DNA of 64,000 nucleotides from Candidatus Anammoximicrobium sp. (GCA_012515235.1 JAAYYU010000061.1:1-64000); one strand, 5' to 3'; counted from the first letter of the stretch, positions 1 through 8,952 are shown. Notes: generated by a model from the sequence alone, not told the origin. A program made the numbers and translations.

Positions 1-289
1 CGATCACGACACGAATCAAGCCTCGCGCCGGCCGATAGGTGGCCAGGAACGTCTTGATCGTCTTCGTCACCCACTGGCGGTAAACGAAACACTCGATCGT
101 TTGCCAGCCCAACGGATGCACGCCGCGTCGTTTGAGGTGAATCTGCTTGGTCCCGTACTTGCGCTTCGGGCCGCGACGACTTTTCTTCTCCGCCGCAGGC
201 ACGTCCCACAACCGCGCGTCCTTCCGCGAGCGGCTGACGACCACGCTTGAAGTTGCTCTTCAGCGAGCACCGCCAGCGCGGGCCTGCCG
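1..289 (-). pseudogene. Broken DDE transposase fragment, cut by the window edge
   Basis: Read on the minus strand, the frame from about 257 to the window edge encodes SRSRKDARLWDVP, then GPKRKYGTKQIHL, then KTFLATYRPARGLIRVVI. A basic KYGTK-type stretch followed by a WQT..YRQW segment and a PA-G-IRVV strand is what IS4/IS701-type DDE transposases carry ahead of a catalytic acidic residue. The frame meets a TGA at 260-262, and plausible upstream codons (LAEEQLQAW) continue in another frame, so the copy looks frameshifted. The rest lies outside the window. The family assignment is from motif resemblance only. Confidence 0.5.
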
Positions 290-549
290 TGAGCGGCGAA
301 CCCCTTCTGGTCCCTCGACTGCCACGGTCAGGTCGCTCCACGCCTCCCCGCCCACGCAGGACAACAACGTGTTCCTAACCGACCTCCGCAGAAAATGCCT
401 GCGCTGGGCTGCGCGATACCTTGCGCTCACTTCGCCCCACGCCGATCCCGAGGGTCACGCCCGTCCCAAAACCGAGGGCGATTCCCGATCCGTCGCAAGA
501 TTGATACCTTACAGGAGACGCGAATCTCGAAAAAAAGGAGAAACCGACC

Positions 550-1968
550 ATGCGAGCGCTTTTGACCGTCTCGGCGATCATCGGCATCCTCGGCGGGCAG
601 TCCACTGCGGCCGATGCCGAACATCCTAACATCGTTGTCATCCTGGCCGACGACCTGGGCTACGGCGACTTGGGCTGCTACGGCCAGAAGATCATTCAGA
701 CGCCGCACTTGGATCGCATGGCGGCCGAGGGGATGCGGTTCACGCAGTTCTACGCCGGCTCGACCGTTTGCGCGCCGTCGCGCAGCGTCCTGATGACGGG
801 GCGGCACACGGGTCACACCCGCGTCCGCGGCAACGCGGGGCCGGAAAACTCCGGGGCCCAGATGTTGCGCGACCAGGACGTGACGGTCGCCGAAGTGCTC
901 CGCCGGGCGGGCTATGCCACCGCCCTGGTCGGCAAATGGGGCCTGGGGATGCCGGGCGACGAGGGCGTGCCCAACAAGCAGGGCTTCGATTCTTTCTTCG
1001 GTTATCTGAGCCAGCATCATGCGCACAATCATTTTCCCGACTTCTTGTGGCGCAACGAAGCCAAATCGCCGCTGCCGAACGTGGTGACGCCCGTGGGCGC
1101 GGCGGGCGGCGGCTACGCCACGCAGCGCGTGAAGTACGCGGGCGACCTGTTCGCCGAGGAAGCCCTGGCGTTTGTCGAGCGACATCGCGACCGGCCGTTC
1201 TTCCTGTACCTGGCCCTGGTCGTGCCGCACGCCAACAACGAACGTTCGCGGATGCTGGGCGATGGCCAGGAAGTACCGGACTACGGCCCCTACGCCGACC
1301 GCGACTGGCACAGTTCGCTGAAGGGCCAGGCCGCGATGATCACGCGCATGGACCGGCAGATCGGCGAGTTGCTGGCCAGACTCAAGCAGTTGGGGATCGA
1401 CGAGCGGACGCTGGTCGCGTTCAGCTCAGACAACGGCCCGCACAAGGAGGGCGGCCCGCAGTACGACCCTGCCTTTTTCCAAGCGAGCGGCCCGCTGCGG
1501 GGCATCAAACGCAGCTTGACCGACGGCGGCATCCGCGTGCCCTTCATCGCCCGCTGGCCGGGCAAGATCAAGCCGGGCAGCGTGTCCGGGCACGTCGGCT
1601 ACTTCGGCGATTTCCTGGCTACGGCGGCGGAACTCGCCGGTGTCTCGCCACCGCCAGGCCTGGACAGCCTCAGTCTTGTGCCGACGCTGCTGGGCCGGGA
1701 GGCCGAACAGACGAAGCACGAGTACTTGTACTGGGAATTCTACGAACGCGGAGTCAGCCAGGCCGTGCTGCTGCAAGGCCGCTGGAAGGGCATCCGGCTG
1801 AAACAAGTCACCGCGCCGATCCAGCTGTACGACGTGCAAAACGACATCGGCGAAGAGCGCGACGTGGCGGCCGAGCAGCCCGACGTCGTCGCCCGCATCG
1901 CGAGGATCATGAGCACCGCCCGTGTGGACAACGAGTTCTGGAAGATGCCCACCGCGCAGCCCAGATAA
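550..1968 (+). CDS. Secreted formylglycine-dependent sulfatase (arylsulfatase family)
   Basis: 472 residues with an N-terminal signal peptide (about 1-22), so it probably acts in the periplasm or outside the cell. The sulfatase signature C74-A-P-S-R78 supplies the cysteine that the maturation enzyme turns into formylglycine. ILADDLGYGD at 31-40 contains the paired aspartates that bind calcium, and SSDNGPH further on is the second metal-binding block. Length is normal for the arylsulfatase group. The family hydrolyses sulfate esters; the substrate cannot be read from the sequence, though a sulfated polysaccharide is usual in planctomycetes. The start is supported by a GGAG ribosome site about 10 bases upstream (537-540). 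An unrelated secreted hydrolase follows on the same strand. Confidence 0.93.
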   Translation: MRALLTVSAIIGILGGQSTAADAEHPNIVVILADDLGYGDLGCYGQKIIQTPHLDRMAAEGMRFTQFYAGSTVCAPSRSVLMTGRHTGHTRVRGNAGPENSGAQMLRDQDVTVAEVLRRAGYATALVGKWGLGMPGDEGVPNKQGFDSFFGYLSQHHAHNHFPDFLWRNEAKSPLPNVVTPVGAAGGGYATQRVKYAGDLFAEEALAFVERHRDRPFFLYLALVVPHANNERSRMLGDGQEVPDYGPYADRDWHSSLKGQAAMITRMDRQIGELLARLKQLGIDERTLVAFSSDNGPHKEGGPQYDPAFFQASGPLRGIKRSLTDGGIRVPFIARWPGKIKPGSVSGHVGYFGDFLATAAELAGVSPPPGLDSLSLVPTLLGREAEQTKHEYLYWEFYERGVSQAVLLQGRWKGIRLKQVTAPIQLYDVQNDIGEERDVAAEQPDVVARIARIMSTARVDNEFWKMPTAQPR

Positions 1969-2014
1969 TCGGCGGCTTGCCGTGAACCGACGCCGCCGTT
2001 GGCCGCAGCCCTGT

Positions 2015-2165
2015 CTTGGAGTGCGGCGCCTTGTCGCCGCTTTGGACCACGGCCTGGAGCGTGCTGGCGGATGGGGTTCACGAGACACCGCCAAGCAGCG
2101 GAACACAAACCAGCGGCCGTCGAGTCGCCATCCAGCCAAAGCGGCAAGACGCCGCACTTCCAAAA
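2015..2165. repeat. Inverted-repeat pair, REP/MITE-like
   Basis: Two about 30-base arms face each other: 2016-2046 (core gcggcgccttgtcgccgc) and 2136-2164 (core aagcggcaagacgccgc). Each arm folds on itself around a gcggc/gccgc stem, and the second is close to the reverse complement of the first. The pair fills the gap between the sulfatase and the downstream hydrolase. It looks like a non-autonomous paired REP element rather than a terminator, because no T-run follows. Confidence 0.6.
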
Positions 2166-2183
2166 GGAAAAGGAGTTACTTTC

Positions 2184-3374
2184 ATGCGTCGCCCTCGAAT
2201 ACTCAACCTCCTTGCATCCGTAGCATTTCTGGCTCTGTTCGCACCCCGCACGGCTTGGGCCGCCGAAGCCGCACAGGATCGCGACGTGCTGCGGCAACGT
2301 CTGGAGAGGTTTTTTCAGCCGCCCGCTGAATTCGCGGGCCAATTCGGGCCTTATCGGTCACCGTTGAGATTTGCCGACGGCGCCGCGGTCAAGACGCCGG
2401 AGGATTGGGCCCGCCGCCGCCAGGAGATCCTGGATACGTGGCACCGGCGGATGGGCGTCTGGCCGCCGCTGGTCGAGCGTCCAGGGGTGAAACGGCTGGA
2501 ATCCGTCGAGTGTCCCGGCTATGTCCAACATCACGTCCACGTGCAGGTGTCGCCCGAGGGCCAGCTGGCGGACGGCTACCTCTTGATCCCCGCCGGCACG
2601 GGCCCCTTCCCCGCCGTGTTCGTCCCGTTTTACGAAGCGCTGACCAGTATCGGCCAGGGCAAGAAGGGCCACGGCACCCACGATTACGGCGTGCAATTGG
2701 TCCGCCGCGGCTTTGTGAGTCTGTCCATCGGCACGCCCGGTTCGGTGGAGAAACCCGCCTTGGACACGCGGCAACTGCTGATCGAAGCGGGCCAGGAGCG
2801 GCGGCGCCAGCCGTTGACACTGTTGGCCTACGTCGCCGCCAACTGCCACACCGCGCTGGCTCAGTTGCCGCAGGTCGATCCGCAGCGGATCGGCATCATC
2901 GGCCTGTCGTACGGCGGCAAGTGGTCCATGTTTGCTTCCTGCCTGTACGACAAGTTTGCCTGCGCCGTGTGGTCGGATCCGGGCATCGTATTCAACGAGA
3001 AGAACGGCAGCGTCAATTACTGGGAGCCGTGGTACCTGGGCTACGATCCCAACACCCAGCGCCCACGCGGCATCCCATCGGCAGAGAAGCCCCGCACCGG
3101 CTTGTACAAGGAGCTGTTCGAAGCCGGCGAGGACCTGGTCGACCTGCACGCCCTGATGGCCCCGCGCCCCGTGCTGGTCTCCGGCGGCACCGAAGACCCG
3201 CCGCGGAACTGGATGGCGCTCAACCACCTGATCGCCGTCAACCAACTGCTGGGCCAGCGCCACCGCGTCGCCATGACCGCTCGCCCCACCCACGTGCCTA
3301 CGGCCGAAGCGTTGGAATTGGAACTAGCGTTCCTGGAGTACTGGCTGAAGCCGCTGGCTAGCGAGCCCAAATAA
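2184..3374 (+). CDS. Secreted alpha/beta hydrolase (esterase/dienelactone-hydrolase type)
   Basis: 396 residues from the ATG at 2184, chosen over an open frame extending upstream because AGGAG at 2171-2175 sits just ahead of it and the protein then begins with a clean signal peptide (MRRPRILNLLASVAFLALF, cleavage near TAWA). The nucleophile elbow is GIIGLSYGG, with the serine in G-L-S-Y-G. LMAPRPVLVSGG carries the usual acid-side strand, and a histidine near THVPT could complete the triad. This is the architecture of planctomycete acetyl-xylan-esterase-like and dienelactone-hydrolase-like proteins; the substrate is unknown. Its 3' end overlaps the convergent gene by 17 bases. Confidence 0.85.
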   Translation: MRRPRILNLLASVAFLALFAPRTAWAAEAAQDRDVLRQRLERFFQPPAEFAGQFGPYRSPLRFADGAAVKTPEDWARRRQEILDTWHRRMGVWPPLVERPGVKRLESVECPGYVQHHVHVQVSPEGQLADGYLLIPAGTGPFPAVFVPFYEALTSIGQGKKGHGTHDYGVQLVRRGFVSLSIGTPGSVEKPALDTRQLLIEAGQERRRQPLTLLAYVAANCHTALAQLPQVDPQRIGIIGLSYGGKWSMFASCLYDKFACAVWSDPGIVFNEKNGSVNYWEPWYLGYDPNTQRPRGIPSAEKPRTGLYKELFEAGEDLVDLHALMAPRPVLVSGGTEDPPRNWMALNHLIAVNQLLGQRHRVAMTARPTHVPTAEALELELAFLEYWLKPLASEPK

Positions 3375-4329
3375 GCCCGATGTTGGGACCGTGATAGACA
3401 ACGTCGCCATCGTGATCCAGGCACTGGGCGTCCACTTGATTGTTGGCATTGTTCTCGCCAGCGAGCGCCACGCCGGTCAGCCACATCGCGTTGTAGCCGG
3501 CGCGGATCGTCCACGAGGGCGCGAATTGATAGTTGAACTGGAGCGACAGGTCGCCCAGAAAGGACGTGCAATCGGTATTGACTACTTGCCAGTTTGGCCC
3601 GCTGCCCTCCGCCTCGTTCATGAACATCGCGCCCTTGATTTCAAAGTCGATCCAGGCCCGATCGTGGACCAGGAATTGAGCCAGGGCGCCGATCTGAGCG
3701 CCGAAAAGATCGTTTTCGGTTGTTACGCTGGATTCTTCATCGACCTGCATGTACCGCAGGCCCACCAACCAGGACATCTCAGCGCAGACGTGCCGATCGG
3801 TCGGCATCGCGATTCGTCGCCGCACGTTCAACTCGGAATTGTCCAACTCCGACCAAAGGTTGACGCCGTTATCCGAGTAGCAAGAGTCCTTCCACGAGTG
3901 CAAGGCTAGAGACGAGAACTCGAGGCGGTACCAGTCGCTGAGCCCCACGCCGACTAGCGCTCGGATACCCGGCTGAAACTCTACGTCGTCGTCATTGCCA
4001 GCCGTTGCGTCATTGTTCGACTCCGGCCCGTCCCGGAACAGCGGCAAGAAATCCACCGAGACGTACACTTGCGGAGCCTGCGCCAGGTGGCTGTCGTGCT
4101 CGCCGGCCCAACACAGGGTCGGCGTCGTGCAGGGATCGTGCCAGAACAGGCTCCAGCCGCCGAATTCTTCCAGCCTGGGCGTCTGGGGACAGCAGTAGCC
4201 GCCCGCATCGGCCCCGCACTCACAGTCGCTCGCAACGGCGGGGTGACCAACGGCCAGAAGACCGCACGCCAGAAGGGCTGCGCTGACGTAGCTAGCAGTT
4301 CTGCTGAAGCCGCCGTGTCTGGTCCGCAT
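3358..4329 (-). CDS. Predicted outer-membrane beta-barrel protein (BBP7-like)
   Basis: 323 residues with a signal peptide (about 1-33, AVA-SD cleavage) followed by a cysteine-rich stretch, CECGADAGGYCCP. The remainder has alternating hydrophobic/polar strands ending in aromatic residues (YVSVDFLPLFRD, GLRYMQVDEE, LSLQFNYQFAPSWTIRAGYNAMW), as expected for an outer-membrane barrel. This layout resembles planctomycete BBP7-family barrel proteins, but I am reading overall pattern, not a specific motif. Start at 4329 is supported by GGGAGG about 8 bases upstream. The stop codon lies inside the end of the convergent hydrolase. A gene-poor stretch lies upstream. Confidence 0.6.
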   Translation of the reverse strand: MRTRHGGFSRTASYVSAALLACGLLAVGHPAVASDCECGADAGGYCCPQTPRLEEFGGWSLFWHDPCTTPTLCWAGEHDSHLAQAPQVYVSVDFLPLFRDGPESNNDATAGNDDDVEFQPGIRALVGVGLSDWYRLEFSSLALHSWKDSCYSDNGVNLWSELDNSELNVRRRIAMPTDRHVCAEMSWLVGLRYMQVDEESSVTTENDLFGAQIGALAQFLVHDRAWIDFEIKGAMFMNEAEGSGPNWQVVNTDCTSFLGDLSLQFNYQFAPSWTIRAGYNAMWLTGVALAGENNANNQVDAQCLDHDGDVVYHGPNIGLIWAR

Positions 4330-4576
4330 GGGCTTGCCTCCCGTAACGCCTACCCGTATTTCGAGCCGTGAAAAGCCGTAAGTTTGTTTCGACTATCTCA
4401 ATCGCCAAGAACAGAATATCTGGAACCTTCGACACAGTTTGGCTAATCGTCAAAGTCGCCAGACGCTTGAAGGCAACCGAGCCGGGCTGACAGCACGATC
4501 AGGCCAGAGCAAGCCACAGCGGCCAGACGCGTGGGACAGGAATGTCTAACCTGCGAAGGTGTTCCTGGACAGGTGC

Positions 4577-4953
4577 TTAAGGATCGCAGACTGCGATCAG
4601 CACGACGACCAAGGACCGGCGCGTCCAGAACTCGCGGAAACGCTCTTCCAGCGACTCCAATTCGTCGTCCAGCCAGGCTTTGAGAAGATCGTCGCCCGCC
4701 GTGCCGGAATGAACGGTCGGATCGGCGTCAGCGCCTGCCCAGGCCGCGTCACGAATCAGCGCGGGCAACTGAGGGTCTGCGTGTGTCGGAACATCGCTTC
4801 GCCAAGTGCAGGGGTATCCAAACGTACGACGACGAAAGAGTCTGTCCATCGGTGTGCAAAAGAGCCCTGGTCCAAAAGAGGCAACCCTGTTGTGTGCTGG
4901 CACCCGATGCACGTTGAATGCCGGCGTGCGACAAGCCGGAATGTTGAGCGCAA
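4577..4953 (-). pseudogene. Possible frameshifted hypothetical gene
   Basis: Two minus-strand frames seem to belong together. One gives DTPALGEAMFRHTQTLSCPR and stops at 4756-4758. The other, shifted by one base, gives LIRDAAWAGADADP, then WLDDELESLEERFREFWTRR, and ends at 4577. The second half is charged and helix-like, as in a real protein. A single-base deletion near 4757-4765 would explain the split. I do not recognise a family, and chance open frames in GC-rich DNA are an alternative. Confidence 0.28.
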
Positions 4954-5321
4954 CTCGCTGTGTGCCAGTTGATTACGGGAATCCGGGAGATCTTGGTTCC
5001 GTTGTAATTCCTGCCCGCAGTCAGCCGGGCGAAGATGCCGCCGGGAATTCGACCTGTTCCAGTCAGCGCGGCCGGGGAGAATCTGGCACCGGTTGCGAGT
5101 CCCCGTATTTTCTCCACGCTGCCCATGTTCTTGCCGCAGCGTCTTTTTTCACGTTGAGCCGACAATCTCGTCGTTTTTGAAAAAATTTCAAGTCGCGGGT
5201 CAAGTTCCGCATCTCGACGGCGAACTACCCACCAGTGACTGATGCCGAGGAAGGCGACACGTTGAAGGGACAGCTCAACGGCAGTTTTCACCCGTACACA
5301 CCATATTGAGGAGGCAGAGAA
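4954..5321. other. Intergenic stretch, no gene seen
   Basis: No convincing coding frame. The sequence becomes AT-richer around 5100-5185 (runs of T and A), which fits a promoter region for the signalling group that starts at 5322, but I cannot place convincing -35 and -10 boxes. Confidence 0.4.
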
Positions 5322-6134
5322 ATGTTGAGGAAAGGTCTGGTCGCAGGCAGCGTCCTGGCGTTGTTGCTGGGGTTGTTCTTGGGTCGCGACGTATTCAGCT
5401 ACGTCAAGACCAGCTTCGGATGGGTCAAGACTTCGGTCAAAGACTCCGTCCCGGTCGAATTCGAGTTGGAGCGGGCTCGAAAGATGATCCAGGATCTGGG
5501 GCCCGAGATCAGTCAGCACAAGCGGCAGATTGCCCGCGAGGAACTCGACCTGCAGAAACTGACCGCTCAGGTCACGGACGAGCAGGCGAAGTTGACCAAG
5601 AACTGGAGCGAAATCCAGACGCTGAAGACGGACCTGTCGCGGGGCGACAGCAACTATGTGTACGCCGGCCGCACGTACACGGTCCAGCAGGTGGAAACGG
5701 ACCTGACCAGTCGCTTCGACCGGTACCAGACGAAGGACGCCACGGTCCAGAAGCTGCACAAGATTCTGGACGCCCGCCAGCGGGGGCTGAACGCGGCTCA
5801 GGAAAAACTCAAGGCCATGATCGCGGCCAAGCGGCAACTGGAAGTCGAGGTCGAGAACCTGGAAGCCCGGCTGAAGATGGTCGAGGTGGCCAAGGCGGCG
5901 AACGAGTTCGTGATCGACGACAGCCAGCTGTCCCGGACGCGGCAGCTGCTGAGCGACATCGAGTCGCGGATCGAGGTCGACGCCCAGATGGTCAACGCGG
6001 ACGAACTGGTGCTGGACGAGATCCCGCTGGAGACGCCCGCCGCCAACGTGAAGATCCTGGAGCGGATCGCGGAGTACGAAAAGGTCCAGGATCAGGAGAC
6101 GAAGGACTCCCAGTTCGTCGGCGTCGAGAAGTGA
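5322..6134 (+). CDS. Membrane-anchored coiled-coil protein
   Basis: 270 residues. One N-terminal hydrophobic segment (about 5-25, GLVAGSVLALLLGLFLG) anchors the protein; the rest is charged and helical, with heptad-like patterning about 48-105 and 140-225 (LEVEVENLEARLKMVEVAKA). No enzymatic motif is visible. Start is supported by GAGGAGG at 5309-5315. It heads a same-strand group with an FHA protein, Ser/Thr kinase, membrane partner and ECF sigma factor, so a scaffold or signalling substrate is a fair guess. A terminator hairpin follows its stop, so it may also be transcribed alone. The shape is loosely PspA-like, but I cannot assign that family. Confidence 0.75.
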   Translation: MLRKGLVAGSVLALLLGLFLGRDVFSYVKTSFGWVKTSVKDSVPVEFELERARKMIQDLGPEISQHKRQIAREELDLQKLTAQVTDEQAKLTKNWSEIQTLKTDLSRGDSNYVYAGRTYTVQQVETDLTSRFDRYQTKDATVQKLHKILDARQRGLNAAQEKLKAMIAAKRQLEVEVENLEARLKMVEVAKAANEFVIDDSQLSRTRQLLSDIESRIEVDAQMVNADELVLDEIPLETPAANVKILERIAEYEKVQDQETKDSQFVGVEK

Positions 6135-6152
6135 CGGTTGGGTTGGACGGGA

Positions 6153-6185
6153 GAGGTCCGGAACCCGCGTTCCGGGCCTCTTTTC
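6153..6185 (+). terminator. Rho-independent terminator
   Basis: The arms gaggtccggaac and gttccgggcctc form a 12-bp stem with one G-T type mismatch and a four-base loop (ccgc), followed directly by tttt. It lies 19 bases after the coiled-coil gene's stop, and should end or attenuate its transcript before the FHA gene. Confidence 0.7.
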
Positions 6186-6188
6186 ATG

Positions 6189-6285
6189 GACCGTAGAGAT
6201 CTCGCTCCGCGAGATGATTTCTCCCTCGCGGAGTCCGAGCCGGCTCTGAAAACTCTTCCTCTCGCGGAGCGAGAGGGCTACGGTG
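6189..6285. repeat. Inverted-repeat pair between coiled-coil and FHA genes
   Basis: Arms at 6189-6213 (accgtag then tctcgctccgcgag) and 6261-6285 (its near-perfect reverse complement, ctcgcggagcgaga then ctacggt) enclose about 47 bases that contain further ctcgcgg copies. An open frame of the FHA gene runs through the element, but it is better read as a non-coding REP/MITE-like insert, which moves the FHA start downstream to 6300. Confidence 0.65.
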
Positions 6286-6299
6286 ATGGGGTGCAGGCC

Positions 6300-6935
6300 A
6301 TGGTTTGCAACTGGCGGACGAAATTGGGGCAGGCGGAGGCCGGGGGCGATTGCGACGGCCGTTTCATGCTGTGGGTGGACGGAGTCGGCGGTTACTTGGT
6401 GTGTCTGCAAGAGGCTGTCTGTCTGGGATTGGCCACGCCGGGCAACGCGGTCGAGGTCCCGATCCTGGGCGACGTGTCCCGGCGGCACGCCCGGCTCCGC
6501 CGCGAGGACGGCTACGTCGTCGAACCTCTGCAGCCGGTCCGTGTCAACGGCCGGCCGATCTGCGGGTCCGCCAGCCTGTCGGACGGCGACGAGATCGAGT
6601 TGGGCGAGAGCGTCCGGCTGCGGTTCCGTCAGCCGCATGCGTTGAGCGCCACCGCGCGGCTGGAGTTCCTGTCGCGGCACCGCACGGAGCCTTCGGCCAT
6701 CGGGATTCTGCTGATGGCGGAATCGTGCGTGCTGGGTCCGAAGTGGCAGGACCACGTGGTGTGCCGCGAGTGGTCACACGATGTCGTCCTGTTCCGCCGC
6801 GACGAACGGCTGTTTTGCCGCGCGCTGGAACCGCTGGAAATCGACGGCCGCCGATGCGAGGGCCAGAGCCCCGTGGCGCCGGGCACGCATGTGGAAGGAA
6901 GCGATTTCTCCTTCTGCCTGCGGCAACTGGCGTGA
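6300..6935 (+). CDS. FHA-domain protein
   Basis: 211 residues from the ATG at 6300; the frame is open further upstream, but that part is an inverted repeat. The FHA domain, a phosphothreonine-binding module, spans about residues 40-112. It shows the SRRHA core at 60-64, VNGRPI around 81-86 with the conserved asparagine at 83, and LSDGDEIELG at 93-102. The C-terminal half has a second block with similar beta-rich spacing (EPLEIDGRRC) that may be a degenerate FHA-like repeat. A Ser/Thr kinase follows 109 bases downstream, so binding to its phosphorylated targets or to the kinase itself is likely. The start has only a weak ribosome site. Confidence 0.72.
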   Translation: MVCNWRTKLGQAEAGGDCDGRFMLWVDGVGGYLVCLQEAVCLGLATPGNAVEVPILGDVSRRHARLRREDGYVVEPLQPVRVNGRPICGSASLSDGDEIELGESVRLRFRQPHALSATARLEFLSRHRTEPSAIGILLMAESCVLGPKWQDHVVCREWSHDVVLFRRDERLFCRALEPLEIDGRRCEGQSPVAPGTHVEGSDFSFCLRQLA

Positions 6936-7044
6936 CGGAGGAAGGTGGAAAATGTTGCCGTTAACCGCTACGCTAGAAGCAGATCAAGAACGGGGCGGCC
7001 GGGAGGCCGTCCACCGGCAGCCTCAAACCAAGGCAGGCGGAAAG

Positions 7045-8952
7045 ATGAAGTTTGCCTACAAGACGGGCGCCCGCCCCCTGGACGGCTACGAAATCCAATG
7101 CGGCGTCGGCATCGGCGGATTCGGCGACGTCTACTTTGCCAAGACGGACGCCGGCAAGGAAGTGGCGCTGAAGCGGATTCAACGCAACTTGGACATCGAG
7201 ATCCGGGGCGTCAAGCAGTGCCTGAACCTGAAGCACCCCAACCTGATCGCCCTGTACGACCTGAAGTCGGACGACGAGGGCCAGACGTGGGTGGTGATGG
7301 AATACGTGGCCGGCGAGAGTCTGAAAGCCGTCATCGACCGCAATCCCCACGGCCTGCCCGCCGAGGAGGCCGAACGCTGGTTCCGCGGCATCGCCGCCGG
7401 AGTCGGCTGTCTGCACGACCACGGCATCGTCCATCGCGACCTCAAGCCGGCCAACGTCTTTGATGACCACGGCTTTGTCAAGGTCGGCGATTACGGCCTG
7501 TCCAAATTCATCGCCACCAGCCGCCGCAGCGGGCAGACGGAGAGCGTGGGCACGGTCCACTACATGGCGCCGGAAATCGGCCGCGGCGTGTACGGCAAGG
7601 AGATCGACATCTATGCCCTGGGCATCATGCTGTACGAAATGCTGACCGGCCGGGTGCCGTTCGACGGGGAGAGCAGTCAAGAGATCATCATGAAGCACCT
7701 GACGGACACCCCCGATCTGTCCCCCGTGCCGCCGCCGTATCGCGACGTGATTCAGCGGGCCTTGCGGAAGGACCCGACCAAGCGTTTCCGCAGCGTGCCG
7801 GAGATGCTGGACGCGCTGCAGATCGTCTGGCATCCCTCGACGGCCGGCTGCGGAGCGAGGCCGGGGGCCGCAGCTCAGCCTGCGACGCCGGAGATCGTCT
7901 TCGGACCGGTCCGGCATCACGAGGTCGTCCAAGCGGAAATCGTCACGCCGGGCCGCGGCTGGCCGCGAGCGGCGGCGAATCCGTTCGCCGTCCGTCCGCC
8001 GCAGCGTCCAGCCCCGCGTCGTGCGTCCGGGCCGGCCGCGCAGGGCGGCATGAGCGGCTCTTCCAAGTCGCTCGTCATCGTGGCGATCATCCTGGTGCTC
8101 TACTTCAACCCGATTCTGATTCCTTTGGCGGCCATGCTGGGTGGCGGGTTTCTGGGCTACCTGGGCGTTCGCCAGTTGACCGGCGGGCTGTCCCGGCGGC
8201 ACTCGCTGGCGAGTCTGGAACGGCCTCACGGTTCGTGGCCGGACAGCACGGCCTTTTTGGCGGCGGTTCGGGACAAGCTGCGTAACAAGCCCTTCGGCGA
8301 ACACGTTGCCGAGTTGAGCGGGTCGATGCTGTTGGCCGCTGTGGTCTCCGCCGTGATCTGCCTCGCCTTCCTGTTGTTGGAAGGCAAGACGTTGGACGGG
8401 TCGAACGTAGGCTGGGCCAAGTTCGCCTGGCTGGCGTCGGTCAGCACGATCGGGGCCTGGATCCTGCTGGCGGCGGCCAAGTTCTGGGAAGCGGACGCAG
8501 GCGACCACATCGGTCGCCGAGTCATGCTGTTGGCGGCGGGGCTTGCCACCGGCACAGTCGCTTGCGGCCTGGGCGCGCTGCTGTTGTTGGATCTTCCCCA
8601 TCAGGCAGGCTGGACCTCGCGCGCGATCCCCGGCGACTCGTGGCTGTCCGGCGTGTATGGCAAGGACTTTGCGGCCTTGGCCGCTTGTCAGGTCTTTTTC
8701 GCGGGACTGTTCGCCGTGCTGCGTTGGTGGCGGCCGCTGGACCCGTTGCGGAAAGCCCGGTTGAGCGTCGCGTCCACGGCGGTGTGCCTGCTGTGGGCCT
8801 GGGTCATGCACCTGCTGTGCGAGTTCCCGCAGCCCTGGGGGTTCGTGGTAGCCGGGACAATTTCGGTGGCGGTTCAGCTGGCCGCGCCGTGGGTTACGCC
8901 TGCGGAGCGAGTGGCACTGCTGCGGTCGCCGCAGGAGGTGGGATTGTCATGA
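7045..8952 (+). CDS. Membrane Ser/Thr protein kinase (Hanks type)
   Basis: 635 residues. Kinase domain about 14-285: glycine loop GVGIGGFGDVY at 20-30, ATP-binding K43 (VALKR), catalytic HRDLKPAN with D132, metal-binding D149 in a GDYG variant of DFG, and MAPE at 174-177. A Pro-rich linker (about 280-345) leads to six or seven hydrophobic segments in the C-terminal half, an unusually large membrane part for a receptor kinase. An alternative in-frame ATG at 6952 has a stronger GGAGGAAGG site and would add 31 residues; 7045 is preferred because FAYKTGARPLDGY looks like the native N-terminus of this kinase group. The stop overlaps the next start as ATGA. Confidence 0.88.
   Translation: MKFAYKTGARPLDGYEIQCGVGIGGFGDVYFAKTDAGKEVALKRIQRNLDIEIRGVKQCLNLKHPNLIALYDLKSDDEGQTWVVMEYVAGESLKAVIDRNPHGLPAEEAERWFRGIAAGVGCLHDHGIVHRDLKPANVFDDHGFVKVGDYGLSKFIATSRRSGQTESVGTVHYMAPEIGRGVYGKEIDIYALGIMLYEMLTGRVPFDGESSQEIIMKHLTDTPDLSPVPPPYRDVIQRALRKDPTKRFRSVPEMLDALQIVWHPSTAGCGARPGAAAQPATPEIVFGPVRHHEVVQAEIVTPGRGWPRAAANPFAVRPPQRPAPRRASGPAAQGGMSGSSKSLVIVAIILVLYFNPILIPLAAMLGGGFLGYLGVRQLTGGLSRRHSLASLERPHGSWPDSTAFLAAVRDKLRNKPFGEHVAELSGSMLLAAVVSAVICLAFLLLEGKTLDGSNVGWAKFAWLASVSTIGAWILLAAAKFWEADAGDHIGRRVMLLAAGLATGTVACGLGALLLLDLPHQAGWTSRAIPGDSWLSGVYGKDFAALAACQVFFAGLFAVLRWWRPLDPLRKARLSVASTAVCLLWAWVMHLLCEFPQPWGFVVAGTISVAVQLAAPWVTPAERVALLRSPQEVGLS

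Noticed and set aside
147..629. Plus-strand open frame overlapping the sulfatase start
   Set aside because: Arg/Pro-rich translation without motifs; it runs across transposase debris and into the sulfatase in a different frame.
4749..6755. Long minus-strand open frame opposite the coiled-coil and FHA genes
   Set aside because: Composition is typical of a shadow frame, and the plus-strand genes have ribosome sites and domain motifs.
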